DNA from: Vulcanimicrobiota bacterium
GTDB taxonomy: Bacteria; Vulcanimicrobiota; Vulcanimicrobiia; Vulcanimicrobiales; Vulcanimicrobiaceae
Direction: 5' to 3'
Length of the DNA stretch: 64,000 bases
Assembly (NCBI GenBank): GCA_003140215.1
Contig: PLJL01000001.1
Coordinates: 329,283-393,282 of the forward strand
Shown one piece after another: positions 47,107-61,386 of this stretch. Under the pieces are notes generated by a model. That model did not search any database, was not told the origin of the DNA, and saw only the letters and a list, made by a program, of their open reading frames with translations. A program made the position numbers and the translations under genes. The first letter of the stretch is position 1; each line of letters begins with the position of its first letter.

Positions 47107-47135
47107 TTGACGACCGCTCGCGTTCCGGTGATCAT
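47107..47135 (+). promoter_or_regulatory. Probable sigma-70-type promoter of the papain-like peptidase gene
   Basis: TTGACG (47107-47112), 17 bases, GATCAT (47130-47135), 28 bases before the ATG at 47164, which has GGAGG (47154-47158) five bases upstream. Hexamer match is 5 of 6 and 4 of 6 to the consensus with ideal spacing; the best-looking promoter in the window. Confidence 0.55.
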
Positions 47136-47163
47136 CGAGTAGCGATCGACGACGGAGGCTTGC

Positions 47164-48537
47164 ATGCAACGACGTACGTTTCTGATCGGAGCCGGCTGCG
47201 CGCTCGCCGGTTCCCCGCAGCTGGCGGCCGCGGCGCGTCCCCGGATGCACTTCCTCGATCCGGAGAACGGTCAGTGGGGCGAGGCGCTCACCGCACGCGA
47301 CTCGAGCGGGGTACTGACCGCCCTTTCACCCCGAGCCTTGTATGGAACCGTGCTCGGCGTGACCGCCGCCGCAGCTTATGATGCGCGCGCGGTCATCCTG
47401 ACGAACCTGCCGACCGTCGCAACGCAGGGCGTCCCGGGCCACGTCGGGGCTCCGGGGTCGTGCGAGGCACAGTCGTTCGGATATGGGCTGGGCACGTACA
47501 CGGCCGCCCGCAACGCCGACGGATCGATAAAGTGGTCCGCCGCCGATCCGGCCAATCAGCCCAGCGCCGCCTGGCTCTACCAGTGGGAGCATCAGGTTAC
47601 CGAGCACGACAAGCGCATCTGTCCGCAAGGCACCGGCGCGAAGCCGTATCTCGACAAGTTGGTCGCCGACGGGGCGCCGAGCACCGCGCAGGTCCCGTAC
47701 GATCCCAACGACGTCACCACGGTGCCGGCGGAGTGCACGTACATCAAGAGCCTCGACGTGATGACGACCCGGCCCGGCGCGTCGCACGTGATGATCGGCA
47801 GCTACAAGATCTATCCGAACGTCCTGGGCGGCAAAGCGACGTATTTGCCGCAGTTCAAGGACCTGATCCGGCACGGTCACGCGATCGCGTTCACCGGCTT
47901 GGTGGCCAAAATGTACAGCATCGAGTCGCCGCCGCTGACCGCCGGCGTGTTCACCGCCCCGGACGGCTACAATCCCCATACGGGCCACGGGCAGGTGATC
48001 TTCGGATTCGACGATTCCAAAGGCCCCAACGGTGCTTTTCTGGTGCAGAATAGCTTCGGACCAGGTTGGAACGCCGGGCCCGCATCCGACCCCGGGCGCA
48101 ACGGACGGATTTGGTGGGACTACGACGCATTCTTCGCGGGCCAGAAGTATGTCGCGATCGCGTTTCCGATCGCACCGCCCGCCGCCCTCACGCCGGGGCG
48201 AGGCGCCTTGACGCTCCAGGCCGACGATCCCGGTGCGCCGCGCTTCTCGATCGCCAGCGCAGGGCTGTACAGCGAGGGTGATGCGCAGCACCTGGTCTTC
48301 GTCACGCAGGCGTCCGACGCGGTGACGATCACCGGACTGCACGTTCGAGGTCCGTCCGGTCCGGTCGGGGCGGTTGCGCTCAACGAGACGATGCGCTCGG
48401 GGTATCAGTACCTCACCCGACGCGGCGGCGCGACGTTTGCGGCCGGAACGTACCATGTTCGCTACGCCGCGCGCACGAGGTCGGGCCGAACCGTGCTCTA
48501 CCGTGGGGTCGTTCGCGTCGGGCCGCTCCGAGCGTGA
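47164..48537 (+). CDS. Exported papain-like (C1A-type) cysteine peptidase
   Basis: 457 residues. The N-terminus MQRRTFLIGAGCALAGS is a Tat-like signal (RRTFL), with cleavage probably near residue 24. The papain core is recognisable in reduced form: Cys100 in GAPGSCEAQSFGYGLG (equivalent of GSCWAF), His275 in HTGHGQVIFGFDD, and Asn296 in FLVQNSFGPGWN (equivalent of KNSWG). A C-terminal beta-rich domain (about 345-457) could bind substrate or the cell surface. The zymogen pro-region is short or absent. It is divergent from the S46 peptidase, so the two exported peptidases may share regulation for peptide scavenging. Confidence 0.82.
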   Translation: MQRRTFLIGAGCALAGSPQLAAAARPRMHFLDPENGQWGEALTARDSSGVLTALSPRALYGTVLGVTAAAAYDARAVILTNLPTVATQGVPGHVGAPGSCEAQSFGYGLGTYTAARNADGSIKWSAADPANQPSAAWLYQWEHQVTEHDKRICPQGTGAKPYLDKLVADGAPSTAQVPYDPNDVTTVPAECTYIKSLDVMTTRPGASHVMIGSYKIYPNVLGGKATYLPQFKDLIRHGHAIAFTGLVAKMYSIESPPLTAGVFTAPDGYNPHTGHGQVIFGFDDSKGPNGAFLVQNSFGPGWNAGPASDPGRNGRIWWDYDAFFAGQKYVAIAFPIAPPAALTPGRGALTLQADDPGAPRFSIASAGLYSEGDAQHLVFVTQASDAVTITGLHVRGPSGPVGAVALNETMRSGYQYLTRRGGATFAAGTYHVRYAARTRSGRTVLYRGVVRVGPLRA

Positions 48538-48603
48538 TCGAGTTCGAGAACGCGCCGGCCGGGCTGCGCCGCACGCTCTTGTGAGCGGCGGCGCGCCAGG
48601 GCT

Positions 48604-48972
48604 CTAGCCTCCGCCCGTCCCGCCGTACGGCACGATCATCACGCCTTGCAGGAAATCCACCCAGGCCTTGCTGGCCTCGGCGGCGGTCGCCATCTTCTGT
48701 GCCTTCGACGCTTCGCCCATCATGGCGTCGTGGTTGAGCTTCATGCAGACGATCTTCTCGGTGCCCATCGTCGCAATCATCACGTGAGCCTTCGCCATCG
48801 CGTCGGCGGACGCGGCCGTGTCTTTCGCGGTCGCGGGACGGCAGGCCATCGTCGCCATTTGCCCCGCCGGTTGGGCCATGTGGTCGCTCATCGCCGGCGT
48901 GTCGGCCAGCGCTGCGACGGGCATCGCCAGGAATGCAAGCGTCATCGACACGTGCAGGATCGTTGGTTTCAT
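48604..48972 (-). CDS. Small exported protein of unknown function
   Basis: 122 residues. Signal peptide MKPTILHVSMTLAFLAMPVA with cleavage after ALA-D. AAGGA lies about eight bases before the ATG. The mature 98 residues are Met/Ala-rich and mostly helical (KDTAASADAMAKAHVMIATM, MMGEASKAQKMATAAEASKA), with two cysteines (MACRPA and IVCMKLN). It ends in a Gly-rich tail. Nine methionines in the mature part could suggest metal binding or oxidant scavenging, but this is speculative. It is divergent from the MFS-tre operon. Confidence 0.7.
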   Translation of the reverse strand: MKPTILHVSMTLAFLAMPVAALADTPAMSDHMAQPAGQMATMACRPATAKDTAASADAMAKAHVMIATMGTEKIVCMKLNHDAMMGEASKAQKMATAAEASKAWVDFLQGVMIVPYGGTGGG

Positions 48973-49038
48973 CGCGTTTTTCCTTACTGGTCAGTAGGGG
49001 TAGCAGTACCAGAATAGGCCCTTGGGGTGCGGACGCGC

Positions 49039-49054
49039 CGTAAGGAGCCTTACG
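49039..49054. promoter_or_regulatory. Palindrome upstream of the trehalose operon, possible operator
   Basis: CGTAAGGAGCCTTACG is a perfect 7-bp inverted repeat with a two-base centre, about 135 bases before the MFS start in the 216-base divergent intergenic region. Length and symmetry fit a repressor site. The regulator is unknown; none is encoded next to it. Confidence 0.4.
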
Positions 49055-49188
49055 CCGAGCCGCGCCCCTTTTTGCGTCGATGCAACGCGCGGCCGAGCGC
49101 GTCGGATTGCCCGAGCGGGGTCGGCGCCGTTTCCGTGCGGAACGGCCCGGGTACCTCAAGCTCGGCCGCTGCAGCTCTGGGAGGACCG

Positions 49189-50633
49189 TTGGCCGTCTCA
49201 ACCGCCAATATCACGACGGATATTCCATTTCGCCTGGACCGGCTGCCGTGGGCGAAGTGGCATTGGGTCGTGGTGATCGGGCTAGGGGTAACCTGGATCC
49301 TCGACGGGCTCGAGGTCACGATCGTCGGGACGCTCGGTCCGACCCTGACCTCGCGCACCGGCCTGGGGCTCAGCGACCAGCAAGCCACCGCCGCCGGGAC
49401 CGCCTACCTGATCGGTGCCTGTACGGGCGCGCTCGTCTTCGGCTACCTCACCGACAAGCTCGGGCGCAAGAAGCTCTTCCTCGTCACGCTCACGTGGTAT
49501 CTCGTCTGCACCCTGTTGACGGCCTTCGCTTGGGACTTCTGGAGCTTCGCGCTCTTTCGGATGCTTGCCGGTGCGGGGATCGGGGGCGAGTACAGCGCGG
49601 TGAACTCGGCGATCGACGAGCTGATCCCGTCGGCCCGGCGCGGCTTCGTCGACATCGCGATCAACGGGTCGTGGTGGATCGGGACGCTGATCGGGTCAAT
49701 CGCCTCGGTGCCGCTGCTCAACGGCAGCTTTATCGCCCCGGCGCTGGGCTGGCGCTTGGCCTTCGGCTTGGGCGCGCTGCTCGCCATCGCCGTCCTGCTC
49801 ATCCGGCGCGGGATCCCGGAGAGCCCGCGCTGGCTGCTCACCCACGGCCGGCACACCGAAGCCGAAACGATCGTCACGCAGATCGAGGACGAAGTGCGGC
49901 GCGAGTCCGGCCGCGAGCTGGCACCGACCGGCCACAAACAGCTCACCTTTGATGCGGGCCGCGGCCACGGGCTGCTGGACACGGCGCGCACGATGCTCAA
50001 GGTCTATCCCAAACGCACGGCGCTGGTGATGACGCTCATGATCACGCAGGCGTTTCTGTACAACGCGGTGTTCTTCACCCAGGGCTTGACGCTCACGACG
50101 TTCTTCGGGGTCGCGCCCGGCGACGTCGGCTGGTACATCATCCCGTTCGCGATCGGCAACTTCGCCGGCGCGCTGATCCTGGGCCACTTCTTCGACGTGG
50201 TCGGACGGCGCAAGATGATCGCCGGCTGCTACCTCGTCAGTGGCCTGCTGCTGGTCGTCACTACGGTCTTGTTCCTCGGGCACAACCTCACCGCGACCTC
50301 GATCGCCGCGTGGTGGTCGGTCATGTTCTTCTTCGCCAGCGCCGGTGCGAGCGCGGCGTACCTCACCGTGAGCGAGATCTTTCCGCTCGAGACGCGCGCC
50401 GCCGCGATCGCGGTGGTGTATGCGATCGGCACGCTGATCGGCGGAGCGGTGGCGCCGCTGGTGTACGGCTTTCTCATCGCGACCAAAGATCCCCAGATGC
50501 TCGCTCGGGGCTGGCTCTTCGGCGCGGTGCTGATGATGGTCGGAGGGGTCGTCGAGATCGTCCTAGGCGTCGACGCCGAACGCATGTCGCTCGAAGACGT
50601 TGCCGCTCCGCTCACGCTCGCCGCGACGGGCCG

Positions 50634-50637
<4 letters not shown>
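49189..50637 (+). CDS. MFS transporter, sugar/metabolite type, first gene of the trehalose operon
   Basis: 482 residues from TTG 49189 with GGGAGG five bases upstream; the longer open frame is not protein-like before this point. Twelve membrane helices are visible, with the MFS loop motif GYLTDKLGRKKLF between helices 2 and 3 and again HFFDVVGRRKMI between 8 and 9, plus GAGIGGEYSAVNSAIDELIP in helix 4. The N-terminus RLDRLPWAKWHWVVVIGLGV is shared with sugar-phosphate or aromatic-acid carriers. Its stop overlaps treS as ATGA, so a sugar such as trehalose, maltose or glucose is a natural guess, but the family is broad. Confidence 0.85.
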
Positions 50638-53680
<3,043 letters not shown>

Positions 53681-53684
<4 letters not shown>

Positions 53685-55483
53685 AGCACGTTCGCTACGC
53701 GCACGCGATGCCGTTCGGCGCCGAGGTGCGCGACGACGGCGTCGCGTTCCGCCTGTGGGCACCGTCGCGCGAGGCGGCGGCCGCCATCGTCGACGGCGCC
53801 ACCTATGCGCTGGAACCGCGCGCCGACGGCTGGTTCGAGCGCAGCGTCCGCGGCGCGCGCGCGGGCTCCCGCTATGCCTTCGCATTCCCCGGGCTGGAGC
53901 GTCACGTTCCCGACCCGGCATCGCGCTTTCAACCCGACGGCGTGCACGCCGCGAGCGAGGTCGTGGACCCGCGCACATACGGCTGGCGCCACCCGGCTTG
54001 GCGCGGCCGGCCCTGGCACGAAACGGTGACGTACGAGCTCCACGTCGGCACGTTCACCAGCGAAGGCAACTACGCCGCCGCCGCTACGCGGCTCGACGGG
54101 TTGGCCCGGTTGGGCGTGACATCGGTCGAGCTGATGCCCCTCGCGCAGCCGGCGGGCGCGCGCAACTGGGGCTATGACGGCGTCCTGCCGTTCGCGCCGC
54201 AAAGCGCCTACGGCACGCCCGACGAGCTCAAGGCGTTCATCGACGCGGCCCACGCGCTGGAGATGTGCGTGCTGCTCGACGTGGTGTACAACCACTTCGG
54301 CCCCGAAGGCAACTATCTGCACGCGTTCGCCGAACAGTTCTTCACCGAACGCCACCAAACGCCGTGGGGCGCCGCGATCAACGTCGATGGCGAGGGCGCG
54401 CCGGTCGTGCGCGAGATGTTCGTGCAGAACGCCTTGTACTGGTTGCGCGAGTATCGCTTCGACGGGCTGCGGCTCGACGCCGTGCACGAGATTCGCGACG
54501 ACTCGCCGCGCCCGTTCCTCGAAGAGCTTGCGGCGCGCGTGCGCGCGGGGGTCGAACCCGGACGCCACGTCCACCTGGTGCTCGAGAACGACGCCAATGG
54601 GTCACGGCTGCTCGAACGCTACGACGCGCAGTGGAACGACGATGCCCATCACGCTTTCCACGTGCTGCTCACCGGCGAGACGTTCGGGTACTACCGCGAC
54701 TACGCGCGCGAGCCGGCGCGCCTGCTGGGGCGCTCGCTGGCCGAGGGGTTTGCCTATCAGGGCGAACCGTCGCCGCATCGCGGAAACGTACCCCGCGGGG
54801 AGCCCAGCGCGGCGCTGCCCAGCACCGCGGTCGTCGACTTCTTGCAGAATCACGACATGATCGGCAATCGCGCGCTGGGCGAACGCATCGGCGCGCTCGC
54901 GCCGGTCGCCGCCGTGTGCGCGGCGACGGCGATCTTGCTGCTGGTGCCGGCGATCCCGCTCTTGTTCATGGGTCAGGAGTGGGCCGCCTCGACGCCGTTC
55001 ATCTTCTTCTCGGACTTCGGCCCGGAGCTGGCGCGGTCGGTGACCGAGGGCCGCCGCCGCGAGTTCGCGGACTGGCCGGGCTTTCGCACCTTGACGGCGC
55101 CGGCCGGGCCGCCCGACCCGCAGGATCCGGCCAGCATGCGCGCGTCGGTGCTGCGCTGGGACGAGCGGTCGGATCCCGTGCACGCGGCGGCGCTCGCACT
55201 CCACGCCGAGCTGCTCGCGCTGCGTCACGGGGTCATCATCCCGCGGCTCGCCGGCGGCGCGCGTGGCGACGGCTACCAACTCATCGGGCCGGCGGCGCTG
55301 CGGGTGAAGTGGCGTTTCGGCGACGAGTCGCGTTTGGGGCTGATCGCGAACCTGGGTCCCGAGCCAGCGACGGTATCGTACGCGATCGCGGGCACGCGCA
55401 TCTTCAGTCTGGGCGACGTCCCCGCGCACGCGGACCAGGCCGCGCTGGCGCCGTGGAGCGTCGGTTGGTTTTTGGACTCGTGA
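53681..55483 (+). CDS. treZ: Malto-oligosyltrehalose trehalohydrolase
   Basis: 600 residues. An N-terminal E-set domain (PFGAEVRDDGVAFRLWAPSR) precedes the GH13 barrel: YELHVGTFTSEGNYAAAATR, ELMPLAQPAGARNWGYDGVL, DVVYNHFGPEGNYL, nucleophile Asp in FDGLRLDAVHEIRDD, acid/base Glu in LVLENDANGS, and Asp in LQNHDMIGNR. Length and motifs are as expected. It releases trehalose from maltooligosyl-trehalose made by TreY, encoded by the next gene. Starts and stops overlap on both sides (ATGA with treS, GTGA with treY), so the three enzymes are translated as one block. Confidence 0.95.
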
Positions 55484-58230
55484 CGCCGCGCGCAACGTAC
55501 CGGCTGCAGTTTCACGCCGGTTTCCGCTTCACGGACGCGACCGCGCTGGTTCCCTACCTCGCCGCGCTGGGGATCTCGCACGTCTACGCATCGCCGTATC
55601 TCAAAGCGCGGACCGGTTCGACGCACGGGTACGACATCGTCGATCACGCGCAACTCAACCCCGAGATCGGAACGGCCGCCCAGTACCGCGAGTTCGTCGA
55701 CGCGCTACGGGCGCACGGCATGGGGCACATCCTCGACTTCGTGCCCAATCACATGGGCGTGGGCGGGGACGACAACGCGTGGTGGCTCGATCTGTTGACG
55801 TGGGGCGAGGACTCCCACTACGCCGACTACTTCGACGTCGATTGGAACCCGCTGCGCACGGAGTTGCGCGGCAAGATCCTGCTGCCGTTCCTGGGCAAGC
55901 AGTACGGCGACGTCCTCGACTGTGGAGAGCTGCGCTGGGAGTACGCTGACGGCGGTTTCGCCCTGCGCTACCGCGAACATCGCCTGCCGCTCGCACCGCC
56001 CTCGTACGCGCTCGTGCTGAACGACGCAAAGCCGCCGTCCTTGGCATCGTTCGCGCCGCTCTTCGCCGCCCTCGATACGATCGCCGAGCACACCGAGCGC
56101 CGCGGGGCAGCCGCGTCGTTGCGACGCCTGCTCGAGGCGACCGAAGCCCCCGACGCGCGCGCGCGCGCCGAGCACCTCGACGCGCAACGCACGTCCGCGG
56201 CGGGCAAGGCGCTCATCGAGCGGGTGGTCGAGGTGCAGCACTGGCGTCCGGCGTCGTGGCAGGTCGCCGCCGAGGAGATCAACTACCGCCGGTTCTTCGA
56301 CATCAACGCGCTCGCCGCGATGCGCATGGAGAATGCCAACTGTTTCGGCGAAGTGCACCGCTTGGTGTTCGAGCTCATCGCGCGGGCCGACATCGACGGA
56401 TTGCGCATCGACCACGTCGACGGCCTATACGACCCGATCGGCTATTGCGACTTGCTGCGCTCGCGCGCCGAACTGCTCGCCCAGCCAATGTACTTGGTGA
56501 TCGAGAAGATCTTGGCCCCCAACCAGGAGCTCCTCGCGCGCTGGCGCGTCGACGGGACGACCGGCTATGAGTTCATGAACGCGGTGACCGGAGTTGCGAT
56601 CGACCGCAACAACGCCCGCGCCGTCGACCTTCTCTACCAGCGGTTCACCCATGACGCCACGCCTTTTGCCGACGTCGCGTACGCCTCGAAGAAATTCGTC
56701 TTGGAGACGGCCCTCTCGGCCGAGCTCAACGTCCTCGCGCTGCGGCTCGACCGGCTCGCCCAGCACGATCCGCGCACCCGCGACTTCACGTTGGGCGCGC
56801 TCCGCCACGCGCTGGTCGAGACGATCGCGTCGTTCCCGATCTATCGCACGTACGTGACCGGCGCCGCCGTCGAGCCCGCCGACCGGCTGTTCATCGAGCG
56901 CGCGGTTGCGGCCGCACGCGCACACGACCCGTCGAACGAGGGGTCCCCGTATCGGTTCCTGCGCCGCGTGCTGCTGACCGAGCACGACGACGACGACGTT
57001 CGCGAGCGCTACGTGGAGTTCGCGATGCGTTTTCAACAGCTCACCTCCCCGGTGACCGCCAAAGGCGTCGAGGATACCGCCTTCTACCGCTCGGTGCGTC
57101 TGGTCGCGCTCAACGAGGTCGGCGGCGACCCCGCCCGCTTCGGAACCTCGGTCGCGGAGTTTCACCGCCAGAACGAGCGGCGTGCGGCGCATCACCCGCA
57201 CGCGCTGCTCGCGACGGCGACGCACGATATGAAACGCGGCGAAGACGTGCGCGCGCGCCTGGCGGCGATCTCGGAAGTTCCCGATCAGTGGCGGCGTGCG
57301 CTGGCGCGCTGGTCGCGTCTGAATCGTAAGCTGCGCGGAATCGTGACGCCGCTGACCGAGTACTTGCTCTATCAGACGATCTTGGGCGCCTGGCCGGTGG
57401 AGTTGTTCGACGCACCGCTCGAGCCCGGAGCGCTCGCAGCCTTCACCGACCGGATCGCCGCGTACACGCTCAAAGCGGCGCGCGAGGCGAAGCTGCGCAC
57501 CAGCTGGACCAATCCGGACGCCGAATACGAGGGCGCGCTCGAAGACTTCACCCGTGCGATCCTGGCCCCGCAACGTGCGCCGGAGTTCGCCGAAAGCGTC
57601 CGCACGGGCGCGCGTAGCTTAGCCGCGACCGGCGCGGCCAACTCGCTCGCCCAAGCCGTGCTCAAGGCGACCTCACCCGGCGTCCCCGACACGTATCAAG
57701 GCGCCGAGCTCTGGGACTTGAGCCTGGTCGACCCCGACAACCGGCGGCCGGTGGACTTCGCCTTGCGCGAGTCGATCCTGCGCGAGCTCGATCGAGCGCT
57801 CGAGGCGGGGACGCCGCGCGAAGCGCTCGCGCGCGATTTGCTCGCCGCGTGGCCGGACGGCCGGATCAAGCTCTACGTGCTCGCGACGCTGCTGCGACAT
57901 CGCGCCGCAGCAGCCTGGGAGCCCGCCAGCTACGCGGCGCTCGAGGCGCGCGGGGAGCGGGCGGAGCACGTTGTCGCGTTCACCCGCGGAACGGCGGTGG
58001 TCGCGGTGCCGCGACTCGTGCGCGGGTTGTGCGGCGAGGAGCTTCCGCTGGGCGCGGTGTGGGGCGACACCGGCCTGATCGTGGCGCCGGACGTCACGCG
58101 CTACCGCGACATTCTCACCGGCCGCACGGTATCGCCCGTCGAGCGCGACGGCGTGACGCGCGTCCCGCTCGCCGAAGTCTTCGCGGTGCTCCCCGTCGCG
58201 GTGCTCGAACCGGCTACGGCCGGGTCGTGA
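55480..58230 (+). CDS. treY: Malto-oligosyltrehalose synthase
   Basis: 916 residues from GTG 55480; the frame is open further upstream only as a treZ shadow. TreY signatures are the N-terminal TYRLQFHAGFRFTDATALVP, SPYLKARTGSTHGYDIVDHA, DFVPNHMGVGGDDNAWWLDL, NYRRFFDINALAAMRMEN, nucleophile Asp in GLRIDHVDGLYDP, acid/base Glu in MYLVIEKILAPNQE, ATATHDMKRGEDVRARL, and PGVPDTYQGAELWDLSLVDP. It converts the reducing end of a maltodextrin to a trehalose unit. It is the last gene of the operon. With TreZ it needs a glucan source; no glgX or glgE gene is in the window. Confidence 0.95.
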   Translation: MTPRATYRLQFHAGFRFTDATALVPYLAALGISHVYASPYLKARTGSTHGYDIVDHAQLNPEIGTAAQYREFVDALRAHGMGHILDFVPNHMGVGGDDNAWWLDLLTWGEDSHYADYFDVDWNPLRTELRGKILLPFLGKQYGDVLDCGELRWEYADGGFALRYREHRLPLAPPSYALVLNDAKPPSLASFAPLFAALDTIAEHTERRGAAASLRRLLEATEAPDARARAEHLDAQRTSAAGKALIERVVEVQHWRPASWQVAAEEINYRRFFDINALAAMRMENANCFGEVHRLVFELIARADIDGLRIDHVDGLYDPIGYCDLLRSRAELLAQPMYLVIEKILAPNQELLARWRVDGTTGYEFMNAVTGVAIDRNNARAVDLLYQRFTHDATPFADVAYASKKFVLETALSAELNVLALRLDRLAQHDPRTRDFTLGALRHALVETIASFPIYRTYVTGAAVEPADRLFIERAVAAARAHDPSNEGSPYRFLRRVLLTEHDDDDVRERYVEFAMRFQQLTSPVTAKGVEDTAFYRSVRLVALNEVGGDPARFGTSVAEFHRQNERRAAHHPHALLATATHDMKRGEDVRARLAAISEVPDQWRRALARWSRLNRKLRGIVTPLTEYLLYQTILGAWPVELFDAPLEPGALAAFTDRIAAYTLKAAREAKLRTSWTNPDAEYEGALEDFTRAILAPQRAPEFAESVRTGARSLAATGAANSLAQAVLKATSPGVPDTYQGAELWDLSLVDPDNRRPVDFALRESILRELDRALEAGTPREALARDLLAAWPDGRIKLYVLATLLRHRAAAAWEPASYAALEARGERAEHVVAFTRGTAVVAVPRLVRGLCGEELPLGAVWGDTGLIVAPDVTRYRDILTGRTVSPVERDGVTRVPLAEVFAVLPVAVLEPATAGS

Positions 58231-58240
58231 CGCGCCGGCG

Positions 58241-58969
58241 CTAATCTTCGCCGAGCAGTTTGCGTTTGACCGCGTCGAACTCGGCATCGCCGAGCGCGCC
58301 GCCGGCGTGCATCCGGTCGAGCTCGGCGAGCAGCCGCACCGTCTCGGCGGCGTCGCGCGGCGCTGCGGATCCGCCGGGCGCCGCGCCGCCGCCGACGAAC
58401 GTCGTGCTGACGCTGGTGATCGTGCGGCTGCCGTCGGGATTGACCACCGCGCTCTCGCCTTGGGTCAAACCGGCTTGCCGCAGCGCGGCGGCGACCGCCG
58501 CTTCGACCCCGTCGGACGAGGCGCCGCCGGCGGCGGGCGCGTCGTCGGCCAGCACGACGTGATCGCGCCGGAGCGGGTCGATCCGCACGCTGAACACGGT
58601 GCCGCTCGGGGGCGGACTGTAGGTCAGCAGCTTGAGCCTCGTTTCGTAGGTCGCGCCGGCGCCGTCGATGCGCAACCGCAACGCCCATTGCGGTACGCCG
58701 TTGATGGTCCAACCGGTCGTTTTCGCGTCCAGCAGCGTCGCGGTCGCCGGGGTGCCCTCGCGCCGAATGCGCTCCTCGCCGCGCCGGCCGCGCAGCGCGC
58801 GCAGCGAGAAAAACTCCATCGCGGTGCCCATCAGCAGCCAGATTCCGCCGACGATCGCGCCGGTCGGCGGCGGGGCATACAGGAAGAACGCGAGCGCGCC
58901 GGCCGTGAAGCCGACCCCCATTACGATCAGCATCACGAACGTCCAGCTCGGGACGGTTGCGGAACGCAT
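58241..58969 (-). CDS. Two-helix membrane protein with C-terminal SHOCT domain
   Basis: 242 residues. Two membrane helices (about 10-32 and 38-58) form a hairpin, followed by a basic stretch (RALRGRRGEERIRREGTPA), a beta-rich domain (ATLLDAKTTGWTINGVPQWA) and, at the end, a clear SHOCT module (RLLAELDRMHAGGALGDAEF, DAVKRKLLGED). SHOCT modules are short C-terminal helix pairs of uncertain role, often in membrane or phage-related proteins, likely for oligomerisation. It converges with treY, with ten bases between the stops. Confidence 0.8.
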   Translation of the reverse strand: MRSATVPSWTFVMLIVMGVGFTAGALAFFLYAPPPTGAIVGGIWLLMGTAMEFFSLRALRGRRGEERIRREGTPATATLLDAKTTGWTINGVPQWALRLRIDGAGATYETRLKLLTYSPPPSGTVFSVRIDPLRRDHVVLADDAPAAGGASSDGVEAAVAAALRQAGLTQGESAVVNPDGSRTITSVSTTFVGGGAAPGGSAAPRDAAETVRLLAELDRMHAGGALGDAEFDAVKRKLLGED

Positions 58970-59107
58970 CGCGGCGCCCTTTCCGACAAAGCCCCCGGGG
59001 CTCCCCCGGCACGGACGCGAACGGTCGGCGAAACGGTTTCACCGGGACCAGGGTCGTGGAGCACGGCCCTCGCCCAACGCCCACGCCCAGGAGTTCAATC
59101 AACAGCA

Positions 59108-60556
<1,449 letters not shown>

Positions 60557-60562
60557 CGCGCG

Positions 60563-61336
60563 ATGGATCCCCGCATCGCGCTCGCGGGGTTCATCGTGGG
60601 AACGATCACCGGAGCGACCGGGATCGGTGGGAGCTCGTTGCTCGCGCCGCTCCTCATCCTCGTCTTGGGCGTGTCGCCCACCGTCGCGGTCGGGACCGAT
60701 TTGGTGTACGGCGTCCCGACGAAGCTGCTCGCCGCGTTCGTTCACGCCCGCCAAAAAACGGTCGATCGCCGGCTCACCGGCGATCTGGCGATTGGGGGCA
60801 TCCCGGGTTCGCTCGCCGGCCTAGGCGTATTCGCTATGCTCCGGTCGCGCATTCCCACCGCTGCGCTGCAGCCGGTCATGCGCCATGCGATCGGAATCGC
60901 GATCCTGTGCGCATGCGTCGCGATGGTCACGATGGTCGTGCTCAAACGGCGCGCCGCGGTGCGCGACGCGGGCGCAGCGCTCGACGGAGCGCGGTGGCGC
61001 GCCGTCACGATCGGTTTCGTCGTCGGCGCACTCGTCGCGATGACCTCGATCGGCGCGGGCTCGGTCACGCTGCCGCTGTTGATGCTCGCCGTCCCGGCCC
61101 TGGGTGCGCGCTCGCTGATCGGCTCGGAGATCGCGTTCGCGGCGATCATCCTGCCGATCGCCGCCGCCGGGCACGCCGGCTTCGGGAACGTCGACTGGCG
61201 GATCACGGCGAGCCTCTTGGCGGGCTCGCTCCCCGGCGTCTACCTGGGCAGCCGCCTCTGCCTCTGGCTCGACGACCGGCCGCTCCGCGCGATCATCCTC
61301 GCCGTGCTCGCCTACGCCGCGTACCGCCTGCTATAG
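60563..61336 (+). CDS. TauE/SafE-type sulfite/anion exporter
   Basis: 257 residues starting six bases after lpdA, so in the same operon. About eight helices in two inverted halves, each beginning with a Gly-rich TauE pattern: GFIVGTITGATGIGGSSLLA in the first and GFVVGALVAMTSIGAGSVTL in the second, followed by ALGARSLIGSEIAFAAIILP. TauE/SafE proteins move sulfite, sulfonates or organic acids. Its position between lpd and lipB, where sulfur is inserted into lipoate by LipA, may hint at a sulfur-compound role; this is only an inference. Confidence 0.85.
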   Translation: MDPRIALAGFIVGTITGATGIGGSSLLAPLLILVLGVSPTVAVGTDLVYGVPTKLLAAFVHARQKTVDRRLTGDLAIGGIPGSLAGLGVFAMLRSRIPTAALQPVMRHAIGIAILCACVAMVTMVVLKRRAAVRDAGAALDGARWRAVTIGFVVGALVAMTSIGAGSVTLPLLMLAVPALGARSLIGSEIAFAAIILPIAAAGHAGFGNVDWRITASLLAGSLPGVYLGSRLCLWLDDRPLRAIILAVLAYAAYRLL

Positions 61337-61386
61337 GAGCGCGTTTCGGCAACCGACTCGCGCCGCCGAGCGGTCATGTGGTGCAT

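Noticed and set aside
50310..50633. Upstream extension of the treS frame by 108 codons
   Set aside because: It lies within the MFS gene and is Arg-rich shadow sequence; MTSDPHWYRDAVVYQTH at 50634 is the family start with an ATGA overlap.
54265..55479. Upstream extension of the treY frame by 405 codons
   Set aside because: Overlaps intact treZ and reads as Arg-rich shadow; GTG 55480 with GTGA coupling begins the conserved TreY sequence.
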